This document shows, piece after piece, positions 30,185 through 39,363 of a stretch of DNA of 64,000 bases. The stretch spans positions 1,426,001 to 1,490,000 of the forward strand of contig NZ_CP119757.1 in NCBI RefSeq assembly GCF_029320955.1, written 5' to 3'. Within the stretch, counting starts at the first letter, position 1; each line of letters opens with the position of its first letter. The notes below the pieces were generated by a model. It was not told the DNA's origin. It worked only from the letters and a program-made list of their open reading frames with translations, and searched no databases. Source of the stretch: Flavobacterium sp. YJ01 (lineage in GTDB: Bacteria > Bacteroidota > Bacteroidia > Flavobacteriales > Flavobacteriaceae). Both the position numbers and the translations under genes were made by a program.

Positions 30185-31123
30185 ATGAATAACAATATGA
30201 CAAAGTCAATAAAACAAATAGTATCGATAAGTCTGTTACTGCTCTGTTTTCAGAGCAGGGCACAAGACCTAAAACTTGCAGGATTAGAATTCTTAAGTTA
30301 TCCCAAAGTGAAATTCAAAGATGATGCCGGCGGAAATAAAGCCGCTTTCAGCGAAGCAGGTGCCTTTGTAAGTTTTCCTAAAATGCTCCAGGACAAGAAA
30401 ACTATTTTAGTTAACGGGCTTCAGTACGGAATTGTAGAAACTGCCATTTACAATGATGCCCTATCTTCAAAAAACGAGATGACATTTCATAAAATAAGTT
30501 ATTCCTTTACCTACATTTACCGGTTTAATGAAAAATGGACATTCATAGGCCGCCTCTCTCCAACACTGGCCAGTGATTTTAAAGATAAACTTTCCTGGCA
30601 TGATTTTATTGTTCAGGGAAATGCCATGGTTACCAAGAAATTTAACGATAATGTAATTGGAGGGGCAGGATTAATATATACCATGCGGTTTGGAAAACCG
30701 CTGCTGTTTCCAAGTATTCAGTACCAATACAAAAAAGACAGGCATGCATTGAATATCTATCTGCCGATATTTGCCAATTACGTTTACCAGACCGGCCCGG
30801 AGAACAAAATCGGGCTTGGTTTCAGGGCAGCAGTAAACGGGGCGAACTTTAATGCAAGCTCAAAAAGTTTTTCAAGTGATACTGAAATGGACCGGTTCAA
30901 TTATGCACGAGCCAACATAGGCCCGTTTGTTAATTACCAGCTTACAAAAACTTTATTGATTGAAGCTTCGGGAGGAATCAGCACCATGCGTATGTATCAG
31001 TTTGAAGATCTGGCCGGCAGCAAACACAAATTCGATTCTGAATCAGGAGGCTTTTTTAATATAGGAATTATACTGCTGCCTCCGAGTCCGAAAAAACAGC
31101 TCACTCCCGAAGCTCAGGAGTAA
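30185..31123 (+). CDS. DUF6268 family outer-membrane beta-barrel protein
   Basis: 312 residues with a signal peptide (residues ~9-27, ending CFQSRAQ) and amphipathic strands throughout (YSFTYIYRFNEKWTFIGRLSPTL, FPSIQYQYKKDRHALNIYLPIFANY). It matches DUF6268, a Bacteroidota outer-membrane family of unknown role. It is 51 bp after the pump gene and probably the last gene of the efflux transcript. Start at 30185 or at Met5 (30197). Confidence 0.85.
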   Translation: MNNNMTKSIKQIVSISLLLLCFQSRAQDLKLAGLEFLSYPKVKFKDDAGGNKAAFSEAGAFVSFPKMLQDKKTILVNGLQYGIVETAIYNDALSSKNEMTFHKISYSFTYIYRFNEKWTFIGRLSPTLASDFKDKLSWHDFIVQGNAMVTKKFNDNVIGGAGLIYTMRFGKPLLFPSIQYQYKKDRHALNIYLPIFANYVYQTGPENKIGLGFRAAVNGANFNASSKSFSSDTEMDRFNYARANIGPFVNYQLTKTLLIEASGGISTMRMYQFEDLAGSKHKFDSESGGFFNIGIILLPPSPKKQLTPEAQE

Positions 31124-31160
31124 CTGCTTTAAGAAGTTTTAAACTTTTTATCAGCAGAAT

Positions 31161-31221
31161 AATATCAGTGGTCTCTTAATACTAACACTTTATAGTATTA
31201 AAAACACAAACCACTGATATT
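31161..31221. terminator. Nested inverted repeat after the efflux/DUF6268 operon
   Basis: Outer arms AATATCAGTGG (31161-31171) and CCACTGATATT (31211-31221) enclose an inner palindrome AATACTA...TAGTATT. It can fold into one long bulged hairpin and is followed by TTCTTAAAAT. It is probably the terminator of the upstream operon. Confidence 0.6.
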
Positions 31222-31354
31222 TTCTTAAAATATTAATGCCTAAAAATTTAAGTTTAAACAATTAATGTTCACCGCTAAAACTGCATTAATTGATGTAATT
31301 CAATATACAATAATTAATAGAGCTTACAAAAAATTGAATAATGCGAAATGAAAC

Positions 31355-32077
31355 ATGAATATTTTTTTTACTAAATACAGGTTAACTTATTTTCTTTTTT
31401 GCATGATATCGTACTCTTGTTCAAATAACTCACAATATCATTCCTATGCTTATAATAGTGCTTTATATTACGGTCAAGATTGTACTGAAATGCCGCACGT
31501 AAACTTTACCAATTTAATACAAAAATCCAGCAATCTGTCTTTTTTATTCAACTCGGAAGAACTCAAAAAATCAGCTTCGAAATATTCATGCCCCACAGGT
31601 TATTTTAGTTTATTTATTGGAGCCAACAGGATCACTGCCATTAACGATAATGGATCTGTATTAGCTGTAAACAGTCTTTCTCTCAATACAAATGAAAATA
31701 TGAGCCTTTTTGCTTTGGAAGATTCATCCAAAAAAATATTTTTCTTAGGATTCAAGGACACCTGGGCCGCACCTCCCATAGGAAAATCTCTGATCCGATT
31801 TATAAATCTTTCAAGAGACAGCCAGATAATAACTCTTCAAGGAAATGGACTAAAAGTAAACAAAGAGTTAGCGTATAAACAGGCAACCGCTTTTATCGAG
31901 GTTGAAAATGGATACTACTGGATAAAATATCGTCAGAGCAGATTATCCAAAAATGCGCATTATAAAACTCAGATGAAGCTGGAATCCGGCGGTATATATA
32001 CCATATGTTCTACTGGCTTAACACGGGCGGCCCAAAAAGAAAACACTTTTTGCGCCTCCATTATTCAAAACTATTGA
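31355..32077 (+). CDS. Putative lipoprotein, hypothetical
   Basis: 240 residues. The N-terminus is a lipoprotein signal with the lipobox ISYSC (Cys about residue 22), then SNNSQYHSY. The mature part is beta-rich (LFIGANRITAINDNGSVLAVNSL, YYWIKYRQSRLS). No family is recognised. It starts a plus-strand run of exported proteins that ends in a phospholipase. Confidence 0.75.
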   Translation: MNIFFTKYRLTYFLFCMISYSCSNNSQYHSYAYNSALYYGQDCTEMPHVNFTNLIQKSSNLSFLFNSEELKKSASKYSCPTGYFSLFIGANRITAINDNGSVLAVNSLSLNTNENMSLFALEDSSKKIFFLGFKDTWAAPPIGKSLIRFINLSRDSQIITLQGNGLKVNKELAYKQATAFIEVENGYYWIKYRQSRLSKNAHYKTQMKLESGGIYTICSTGLTRAAQKENTFCASIIQNY

Positions 32078-32112
32078 CAAGTTGTGATTCATTTTAAAAG
32101 AAACTTATACCA

Positions 32113-33291
32113 ATGCTTAAATCACCCATCAGCTTAAATTATTTATTAAAGCCTAACATTAAGATTTTACACAGTTGTGAAATTAAATCGAATTTGCTCT
32201 TTTTGCTGATTTTTTGTATCAGTATTTCACCTTTGGCAGCTCAGACGGTACATCAATATAATAATCCCGGCACAGTCTGTTACAGCGAAACAGTTTTTGA
32301 GAAGAAAGCAAAAAACCCAAAAGGAGTAATAGTAGTTGAAGTATCTGCAGCAGATATTAAATTTCATGCTTTAAATAACAGATATATATCCTCCGGCCTT
32401 TTTAGTGACTATAATTTTTTATACATCCGCGTTATTGAAAAGCAGAATAACTTCCCTCTTAATTGTTATGAGCAGATTATAAATGTAAACTCTTTTGTAA
32501 ACCGTATTGAAAAATCTTCATATTATTTAATTAGCGAAGAAAATGGTTTTTCTCAAAATGATGTGAATTCGCACCCGCAGAAATATGAATTTAAAATTAT
32601 TGCAGCGAAAGACCTGGAACTTCAGCAAATAAAAGAAGAGATTAAAAAAAAAACAACCACCACCAACTATTTTATGCCTATTGTTTACACCACACAGGAA
32701 GTAGATGCCGTAAAAATGGCTAACTATAAAAAAAACTTTGATATAGGATTTAATTATAATCCTTTTTTTCTTACCGGAGCTAAACTGGGAATTGACAAAA
32801 CAGCAATAGGTTTACTTGGGATTTCATTAAAAAAAAACACCAGCCATACTACTGCCCTGGTTTTAAATTTAAATTATTCGATCGCCAATAAGACCAAAAC
32901 TAAAGAAAAACTCCAGACCGTCAGCAGGGATACCATAAATGCACATGCTCTTTTCGGCGCCGATCTTACTTTTAGAAAATATTATAATAATGAAGAGCCT
33001 CTGAGATACTTTTCTTCAGCAGGACTGGGTTTTTATTCCCTGATAGATGTTAAATTAAGAAGAAAGCAGACTTCTGTGTCAAAAAAAAACAGCGAAAACC
33101 AATACATCACACTGCTTTATGATTTTGGGCTGGAATACAGACTTTCTCCCAGCTTAAAAGTAAATGCTGCACTTCCTTTAAAGTACTATATCAACAATGG
33201 AGGCTCAGGAAGTCTTAACACTTTTGGATTCGGTGTTAATATGGGATTTTCATACACCCTGAATCCATCAAACCTTGCAAAAAGAAAATAA
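32113..33291 (+). CDS. Outer-membrane beta-barrel (porin-like) protein, hypothetical
   Basis: 392 residues. The signal peptide is preceded by a ~24-residue extension (hydrophobic core NLLFLLIFCISISPLAAQ). The first half is a soluble domain; the second is a barrel with alternating strands (DIGFNYNPFFLTGAKLGIDKTAIGLLGISLKK, FGFGVNMGFSYTLNP). No family is recognised beyond the porin-like barrel. It lies 36 bp after the lipoprotein and 18 bp before the phospholipase, so they are probably one operon. Confidence 0.8.
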   Translation: MLKSPISLNYLLKPNIKILHSCEIKSNLLFLLIFCISISPLAAQTVHQYNNPGTVCYSETVFEKKAKNPKGVIVVEVSAADIKFHALNNRYISSGLFSDYNFLYIRVIEKQNNFPLNCYEQIINVNSFVNRIEKSSYYLISEENGFSQNDVNSHPQKYEFKIIAAKDLELQQIKEEIKKKTTTTNYFMPIVYTTQEVDAVKMANYKKNFDIGFNYNPFFLTGAKLGIDKTAIGLLGISLKKNTSHTTALVLNLNYSIANKTKTKEKLQTVSRDTINAHALFGADLTFRKYYNNEEPLRYFSSAGLGFYSLIDVKLRRKQTSVSKKNSENQYITLLYDFGLEYRLSPSLKVNAALPLKYYINNGGSGSLNTFGFGVNMGFSYTLNPSNLAKRK

Positions 33292-33308
33292 CCTTCAGAA
33301 ACATTCAC

Positions 33309-34223
33309 ATGGATTATAAAAATCATTTATCAAAATCAGTGCTGGATTTTCAAAAAAACATTTTCTCGCTGGCTAATTGTACTTGGCATTGTAATACAGG
33401 GGGAGTTTTAAGATTATTATCTCTATTTTTCTTTTTTCTATACTGTAATGGGGTAAATGCACAAAACGATTCAGTCGAAAAAAAAAAGGCAACTGCTATT
33501 TTTTTAAGCCAGCCGAATTTCAGTATGCACAAGGATAATTATTTTATTACAGGTACTTCTTTCAGAGATGGTCCATCAATTAACAATTCAGATGTTAAAT
33601 TCCAGATAAGTTTTAAATATCGAATAAATCAGAAACCATTATTTGATAACGTATACTCCTATCTCACCTACACCCAGAAATCTTTTTGGGATGTCTATCA
33701 GAAATCAAGTCCATTCGGCGATATAAACTTTAATCCCGGCCTTGGCCTTATAAGACCCTACATGAATAAAAAAGGACGATTAGGATATTATTCCTTAATG
33801 CTTGAGCATGAGTCAAATGGCAAAGACAGCATCTCTTCAAGAAGCTGGAATTTTATTTCGTTTAACTGGGGTGCAGAAGTAAGTCCAAAATTAATTATTG
33901 ATGCAAAACTAACCATTCCATACGGCTCGTTATCAGATAATCCCAAACTGTCTAAATACATTGGATACGGAGATCTTGCTTTCACTTATATTTTCATTCC
34001 TCAAAAACTTTACGCAAAGGTAATAGTAAAAAAAGGAGCTGACTGGGACTGGAGAGGATCAATTGAAACACAGCTGTTTTACAAAGCAATTCCGACTTCA
34101 AATCTGTATATGATGGTTCAGGCTTTTCATGGGTATGGTGAAAACTTACTGCAGTATAATCAACAGGCCAGTATGATTAGATTTGGATTTGTGCTCAAAC
34201 CAAATTTCATGAATTTCTTTTGA
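33309..34223 (+). CDS. pldA: Outer-membrane phospholipase A (OMPLA/PldA family)
   Basis: 304 residues. The catalytic triad is readable: His167 and Ser169 in LEHESNGKD and Asn181 in SRSWNFIS, with the same H-x-S and 12-residue Ser-Asn spacing as E. coli PldA (H142, S144, N156). The barrel strands FQISFKYRI, SYLTYTQKSFWDVY and FNPGLGLIRPY also fit. The signal peptide lies unusually deep (~31-51), so the true start may be a later non-ATG codon. It hydrolyses outer-leaflet phospholipids when barrel asymmetry is lost. Confidence 0.9.
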   Translation: MDYKNHLSKSVLDFQKNIFSLANCTWHCNTGGVLRLLSLFFFFLYCNGVNAQNDSVEKKKATAIFLSQPNFSMHKDNYFITGTSFRDGPSINNSDVKFQISFKYRINQKPLFDNVYSYLTYTQKSFWDVYQKSSPFGDINFNPGLGLIRPYMNKKGRLGYYSLMLEHESNGKDSISSRSWNFISFNWGAEVSPKLIIDAKLTIPYGSLSDNPKLSKYIGYGDLAFTYIFIPQKLYAKVIVKKGADWDWRGSIETQLFYKAIPTSNLYMMVQAFHGYGENLLQYNQQASMIRFGFVLKPNFMNFF

Positions 34224-34534
34224 ATACAGGCCGTTTATAAACTGAAAATATTAAAAATAAAGGTTTATGGGCGCAATATGTCTAAAAGAAACACCAGCTG
34301 TCCGCTTCAATATTAAATATGCCTGCTTAAAACAGATTGTCTTTTCACAAAATATTTAATTTGCCTTTTTTTGCTTTGTATCAAAGCTCTTAGTAACAAA
34401 ATCATTTAAGTTTCTAAACCAGTAACTCATAGTGGTTCATTGTTCAAAAAACTGTAATAATAAAGACATCTAAATGCAGATAGACAGCCTTAATCTATTA
34501 TCAAAGAATATAAATATTAATAAAAATCGTTATC
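34224..34534. other. Intergenic, no gene seen
   Basis: 311 bp of AT-rich DNA between pldA and the DUF6515 gene, probably carrying a terminator and a new promoter. No clear hairpin was fixed. Confidence 0.4.
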
Positions 34535-35053
34535 ATGAAAATTAAAAATTCACTAATCGCTCTATTACTAAATTTATCAGCAGTCCTGACAGTTCATGCT
34601 CAGCACCGGGCAACAGCAAAAATTACAGTTACTAAAACAATTCCTCACAGCAGAGTAAGTGTTTATAATGGAGTAAATTACCATTATGCTGATGGAATTT
34701 ATTACCGTCCTTACCAAGGAGGCTATACAATTGTTAGACCGCCTGTAGGGATTCATGTAAATGTTTTACCACCTGGTTTTGCAACTCTTATTCTCGCAGG
34801 GACATCCTACTATTATTTGAATGACGTATACTACATCCAGATTCAGCCAAATATTTATAAGGTAGTTGAAAAACCTGATGAGAAGATAATATGCCTTGAA
34901 CATTCCGAATTTATTTCACAACTCCCGCAAGGCGCCGAATCAATTTCAATAAACGGTAAAAATTATTACCGCGTTAACGACATCTATTACGAAAAGATTA
35001 CTTCTGAGAATGGAGAAATCAGCTATAAAACAGCAGGTAAAAAGACAAAATAA
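34535..35053 (+). CDS. DUF6515 family exported protein
   Basis: 172 residues with a signal peptide (MKIKNSLIALLLNLSAVLTVHAQ). The DUF6515 pattern is visible: short repeated Tyr-rich beta motifs (YNGVNYHYADGIYYRPYQGGYTIV; YYYLNDVYYIQI; INGKNYYRVNDIYYEKI) around a PPVGIHVNVLPPGF core. Function is unknown. It stands in its own transcription unit at the end of the envelope block. Confidence 0.9.
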   Translation: MKIKNSLIALLLNLSAVLTVHAQHRATAKITVTKTIPHSRVSVYNGVNYHYADGIYYRPYQGGYTIVRPPVGIHVNVLPPGFATLILAGTSYYYLNDVYYIQIQPNIYKVVEKPDEKIICLEHSEFISQLPQGAESISINGKNYYRVNDIYYEKITSENGEISYKTAGKKTK

Positions 35054-35079
35054 ATCAGGTGGACCTGACATATTTTATG

Positions 35080-35134
35080 CCGCAAAAAGTTAAATTATTT
35101 CTCCTATTAATAGAAAGACATTTACTTTTTGCGG
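35080..35134 (+). terminator. Candidate terminator after the DUF6515 gene
   Basis: CCGCAAAAAGTtAAAT (35080-35095) and ATTTACTTTTTGCGG (35120-35134) are almost perfectly complementary across a 24-nt loop. The hairpin lies inside a small plus-strand frame (35059-35358) that is therefore not believed to be a gene. Confidence 0.6.
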
Positions 35135-35368
35135 TAAAAATGCTGCAACGCTGTTTTTTGAAAACTAGAATTAAATGCAAATTTACTGGAAATCACACAT
35201 TAAATATAGCGAAATTACACCAATGGCGTATCTTTTATACTAATGGCGTGCACATAAAAACACACTTAGAAGAAGTGCTGCAAATCATGAAAGATTATCC
35301 AGCTGAAAAAAAAACAGCAGCTGCTGAAGTGCCTGCTGCTATTAAATTATTACATTGAAATTCATTTT

Positions 35369-36199
35369 TTAAAAGTTAACCTTATCGGGATCGAGTCCTG
35401 AACTTCCGATGTCCTTCATTTTATCGATTGTCTGCATATCTGCTTTATCAATTTCAAATCCCCATACCTCAAAGTTTTCAATTATACGATTAGGTGTGAT
35501 TGATTTTGGAAGCGGAATTACCTCATTCTGCAATGCCCATCGAATGCAGAGCTGGGCTACAGTCTTGTTGTATTTGGTGGCAATATCCTGCAGACTTTGG
35601 TTTTCAAGAAGCCTGCCCGTACCAAGAGGACTCCATCCCTCGACAATTATATCATTTATTCTGCAGAAATCCACTGTTTGCTGCTGTCTGAAACCTGGAT
35701 GATACTCAATTTGATTAACCATTGGTTTTATTTCTGCCGCATCAATCAAAGGCTGGAGATGGTGAGGCAGAAAATTACTTACTCCTATTGATTTTACCAG
35801 ACCCTCAGAGCATAATTCTTCAAGGGCACGCCAGGTATACAGATTTAGCTCCTGCCAGTTCCTAAACTGATGACCTGCTGCAGGCCAATGGATTAAGTAC
35901 AGATCCAGATAATCTAGCTGAAGATCCTGAAGTGTTTTACGAAATGCCTTCTTTGTTTTTTCATAGCCACGCTCAGTATTCCAAACCTTACTGGCGACAA
36001 AAAGACTTTCCCTATCCACACTGCTTTGCTTTAGCGCTCTGCCAATAGCTGTTTCATTACCATATACAGCCGCGGTATCAATATGACGATAGCCCGCTTC
36101 GATCGCTTTGGTGACCCCTAGAACAGTAGTCTGGTCGTTGGGGGTCTGCCATGTACCGTATCCTATAGCAGGAATTTCAATATTATTAACAAGTTTCAT
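35369..36199 (-). CDS. Aldo/keto reductase
   Basis: Start at 36199 (MKLVNNIEIPAIGYGTW) is chosen over the 4-codon extension to 36211. Length of 276 residues fits. The AKR tetrad is visible: Asp and Tyr in HIDTAAVYGNE, Lys in ASKVWN, His in YLIHWP; SIGVSNF and PLPKSI for cofactor binding follow. It is an NADPH-dependent aldehyde/ketone reductase. It is the last gene of a minus-strand oxidoreductase run that begins after an araC-type gene. Confidence 0.94.
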   Translation of the reverse strand: MKLVNNIEIPAIGYGTWQTPNDQTTVLGVTKAIEAGYRHIDTAAVYGNETAIGRALKQSSVDRESLFVASKVWNTERGYEKTKKAFRKTLQDLQLDYLDLYLIHWPAAGHQFRNWQELNLYTWRALEELCSEGLVKSIGVSNFLPHHLQPLIDAAEIKPMVNQIEYHPGFRQQQTVDFCRINDIIVEGWSPLGTGRLLENQSLQDIATKYNKTVAQLCIRWALQNEVIPLPKSITPNRIIENFEVWGFEIDKADMQTIDKMKDIGSSGLDPDKVNF

Positions 36200-36333
36200 A
36201 CTTTTTAACATTATAAAATTATATTATCAGAAAGATAATAAAATTGCATTTATTGCGAAAAACCCGCAACATAACTCAGGTCCCTCCAGTGCCCGAAGTC
36301 TGAGCTTTATTATTTATTAATCTAAGATTTTCA

Positions 36334-37080
36334 CTACCAATTTTGAGAAGTAGGAGCCACAGTAATATCATTAACAGATGTTCCTTTTTCTTGATTAAGA
36401 ATAAAAACAACGGCGCTGGCTATTGCCGAGGACTTTATAGAAGCCTGGCTATTAACCTCTTTGGCTAATATGCTTCCGTTCTCGTCAGTAACTTTGTCTG
36501 CCCATCCTGTATCTATAGTACCTGGACTTACCATTGCTACCTGTATATTATGTTTTGTCCCTACTTCTTTACGCAGGCTTTCAGTCATCCCGGCAATAAA
36601 GAATTTAGTAGCACTGTAAACACCGGCACCTTCACCGGTACGCATGCCGACAACCGAAGACATGTTTACAATTGTCCCTGAATTATTCTCAACCATACCA
36701 GGAAGAAACGCGGCAATCCCATTTAAATATCCTTTAATATTAACATCCACCATTTTATTCCAATCAGCAAGCACAGCATCTTTCCAGTAGGAAAAAAGCA
36801 TTAAACCAGCATTGTTCACCAGATTATCTACTTTTCCATATTTTTCTCTGCAGAAAGTTTGCACATGCTGCATTTCATCTGCACTGCTTACATCTGCAGT
36901 CATGTAAACTGCTCTGCCGCCCTGAGCTGTAATTTCATCAGCAAGTTTTATCAGCTTTTGTTCATTTCGTGCTATAAGCACAACAATCCCTCCCTGTGAG
37001 GCTATATATCTAGCACTTTCAGCCCCAATACCTGATGAGGCTCCAGTGATTACAGTTACTGTATCTTTTATATTATTCAT
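36334..37080 (-). CDS. Short-chain dehydrogenase/reductase (SDR)
   Basis: 248 residues, classical SDR: TGASSGIGAES (cofactor loop), NNAGLM, catalytic Ser in VNMSSVVG and YSATK (Tyr/Lys). LIARNEQKL suggests NADP preference. It is 28 bp after the next SDR gene on the same strand, so they share a transcript. The substrate is unknown. Confidence 0.95.
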   Translation of the reverse strand: MNNIKDTVTVITGASSGIGAESARYIASQGGIVVLIARNEQKLIKLADEITAQGGRAVYMTADVSSADEMQHVQTFCREKYGKVDNLVNNAGLMLFSYWKDAVLADWNKMVDVNIKGYLNGIAAFLPGMVENNSGTIVNMSSVVGMRTGEGAGVYSATKFFIAGMTESLRKEVGTKHNIQVAMVSPGTIDTGWADKVTDENGSILAKEVNSQASIKSSAIASAVVFILNQEKGTSVNDITVAPTSQNW

Positions 37081-37108
37081 TTTACTTCTCTTTAAAGGCT
37101 GTTACTTT

Positions 37109-37906
37109 TTATTTTTTTGCGGATTCAGGTTCTGAGATAATCCTGTGCCTCTGTGCCTTCTGCGACTCACTCTGCAGCCTGTTAAGCACATCTCCCATGT
37201 ATTCGGTATCGTCGCTGCCATAGACATATTCGTGATGCGACATCAATGCGTAGTAAGCCCTCTGCGCCACCTCTGCAGGATCGTCTTTTTTCATTGAACC
37301 GACAGTTGTATCTGCCTGTCCTGCATTTTTAAAAAAGTTCGTCTCAGTGGCTCCGGGCATCAGCAGGGTCATTGACACATTGCTGGTTCTGATTTCATTA
37401 CGCAGTGCATAAAAAAAAGAATTAATAAATGCTTTACTTGCACCATAAACAGCTTCAAAAGGGATAGGAGCCGTACCTGAGACCGAGGAAGTAATAAGAA
37501 CCTTACCCTTGTTTTTCTGCACCATGTCTTTGATAAAAAGTTTTGACATATGCACAACTGAGTCAACATTTAAACGGATCAGTTCCAGCTCTCTTTCAAG
37601 CAGTGTTGAATGTATAAAATCTCCTCCGTAACCCTGTCCTGCGTTTAAAACTAATACATCAATCTGATGGCCCGCATCTGTACTCCAACTTTTTAATGAA
37701 ACAATATCATCGAAACTGCTTAAGTCAGCTGCATATGTATGCACCTTTACCTTAAATTTTTCAAGTTCTTTCTTGGTTTCATCTAGCTTTTTCTGGCCTC
37801 GTGCAACTAGAATTAAATCAAAATTATTCTGAGCAAATATTTTGGCCAGTTCGTATCCAATACCATTAGACGCCCCGGTAATCAAGGCTAATTTTTCATT
37901 TTTCAT
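37109..37906 (-). CDS. Short-chain dehydrogenase/reductase (SDR)
   Basis: 265 residues: TGASNGIGYEL cofactor loop, LNAGQGYG, catalytic Ser in TSSVSG and YGASK. The C-terminal region contains MPGATETNFF and a charged tail. By eye it is not a duplicate of the neighbouring SDR. It lies 30 bp downstream of the alcohol dehydrogenase gene. The substrate is unknown; the group suggests detoxification of carbonyl compounds. Confidence 0.95.
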   Translation of the reverse strand: MKNEKLALITGASNGIGYELAKIFAQNNFDLILVARGQKKLDETKKELEKFKVKVHTYAADLSSFDDIVSLKSWSTDAGHQIDVLVLNAGQGYGGDFIHSTLLERELELIRLNVDSVVHMSKLFIKDMVQKNKGKVLITSSVSGTAPIPFEAVYGASKAFINSFFYALRNEIRTSNVSMTLLMPGATETNFFKNAGQADTTVGSMKKDDPAEVAQRAYYALMSHHEYVYGSDDTEYMGDVLNRLQSESQKAQRHRIISEPESAKK

Positions 37907-37936
37907 TATACTTATTAATTTAATTATTATAGAATC

Positions 37937-39112
37937 TTAGAATTTTTCAGCATCAATTACGTAGCGGTATCTAGCCTGTTTTGCAATAATCTTTTCATAA
38001 ACTTCATTTATTTCAGCAGGATCAATTGTCTCAACAGTAGGATATATTTTCTTTATTGCACAGTAATTGATTACTTCCTGAGTTTCTGGAATCCCGCCGA
38101 TAAGTGAACCATTAAAATTGACACCATTAGCTACAAAGGAAAAATTGTTGAAGGACAGATCTTTGGCAGGCAGTCCAACCTGTGTGTAGGTGCCGCCAGG
38201 TTTTACTAGAGAAACATAGGCTCCCAGATCATAGCTCGCGGGTATGCTGCTGATCATAAAATCCAAGGTCCCTTTGTAAGCAGCCAGTTTATCGATAGAA
38301 TCGACAACCACAACTTCTTTAGCTCCAAAAGCTTTTATATCATCAACTTTCTCAGAAGAAGTAGTAAAAGCTAATACTTCAGCACCTTTCGAAACTGCAA
38401 TTTTAACTGCCATATGTCCAAGGCCGCCTATTCCGGCAACACCAATTTTCATACCACTGTTAACTTCTACTTTCATTAATGGAGAATACGTAGTAACGCC
38501 AGCACACAACAATGGCGCAGCTTCTTTTAAAGGAAGATTTTCAGGGATTTTTATAGCAAAACTTTCTTTTACCACAATATTATTTGAATAACCACCCTGC
38601 GTTATTCCAGTCGGAGACTGCTTGCTAGCAGTTCCGTAGGTCATCACGGTAGCTCCTTTGTCGCAGTGCTGCTCTTGTCCTTCAATACAGCTGTCGCAGG
38701 TCCCGCAACTGTCTACCATACATCCAACTCCTGCTTTATCTCCAACTTTGAAACCTCGAACATTAATTCCTACCGCAGAGACAATACCTGCAATTTCGTG
38801 CCCAGGTACAAGAGGATACTGCTGACTGCCCCACTCTCCACGCACCGTATGGATATCGCTGTGGCAGACTCCGGAAAATTTAATATCAATTACAATTTCA
38901 TCATCACCTACCTGACGGCGTTCAAATTCCCATGCGGAAAGTTTACCACTACTGTCTCTCGCGGCAAAACCCTTTGATTTCAAATTTTTCTTTTCAGCTA
39001 TTGGCGTCTCATTGATAGTTTCTGCAAATGCGACATTATTAGCAACAAAAAGTCCAGTACCGGCAAGTGCAGCCTTCTGAATAAACTCTCTTCTTGAATT
39101 ATTTTTTTTCAT
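37937..39112 (-). CDS. Zinc alcohol dehydrogenase (CAD/YahK type) with a Tat-like N-terminus
   Basis: 391 residues. Catalytic zinc ligands lie in SGVCHSDIHTVRGEWG and PLVPGHE; a structural zinc lobe is read from CMVDSCGTCDSCIEGQEQHC; the NAD(P) fold has GIGGLGHMAVK. The first ~35 residues are extra: SRREFIQKAALAGTGLFVANNVAFA looks like a twin-arginine signal, which is unusual for this normally cytosolic enzyme. It heads the ADH-SDR-SDR-AKR run, 251 bp after the AraC-type gene. Confidence 0.93.
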   Translation of the reverse strand: MKKNNSRREFIQKAALAGTGLFVANNVAFAETINETPIAEKKNLKSKGFAARDSSGKLSAWEFERRQVGDDEIVIDIKFSGVCHSDIHTVRGEWGSQQYPLVPGHEIAGIVSAVGINVRGFKVGDKAGVGCMVDSCGTCDSCIEGQEQHCDKGATVMTYGTASKQSPTGITQGGYSNNIVVKESFAIKIPENLPLKEAAPLLCAGVTTYSPLMKVEVNSGMKIGVAGIGGLGHMAVKIAVSKGAEVLAFTTSSEKVDDIKAFGAKEVVVVDSIDKLAAYKGTLDFMISSIPASYDLGAYVSLVKPGGTYTQVGLPAKDLSFNNFSFVANGVNFNGSLIGGIPETQEVINYCAIKKIYPTVETIDPAEINEVYEKIIAKQARYRYVIDAEKF

Positions 39113-39363
39113 ATAAAGTAATTTAGCTGCTACAAAATTACTTTATGATATTAAGAGAGGATTGTCTCTGAAGTCCATATAATATGATAATTCAGTTCAT
39201 ACATGTGTCTGTAAATTTCATAAAATCAACAGGTATAAAAAAATAACATGCCGCTAATGCGCACTGTGATAATAAATACTAAATTATTGAGGACCGAAAA
39301 TGTCAAGAAAAAGGAAAAAGCAGATGTTAAATCTGCCATTGTAAAAAATGGTGATGTAATAAA

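Noticed and set aside
35059..35358. 99-aa plus-strand frame after the DUF6515 gene
   Set aside because: It contains the likely terminator hairpin (35080-35134) and shows no protein-like composition or family.
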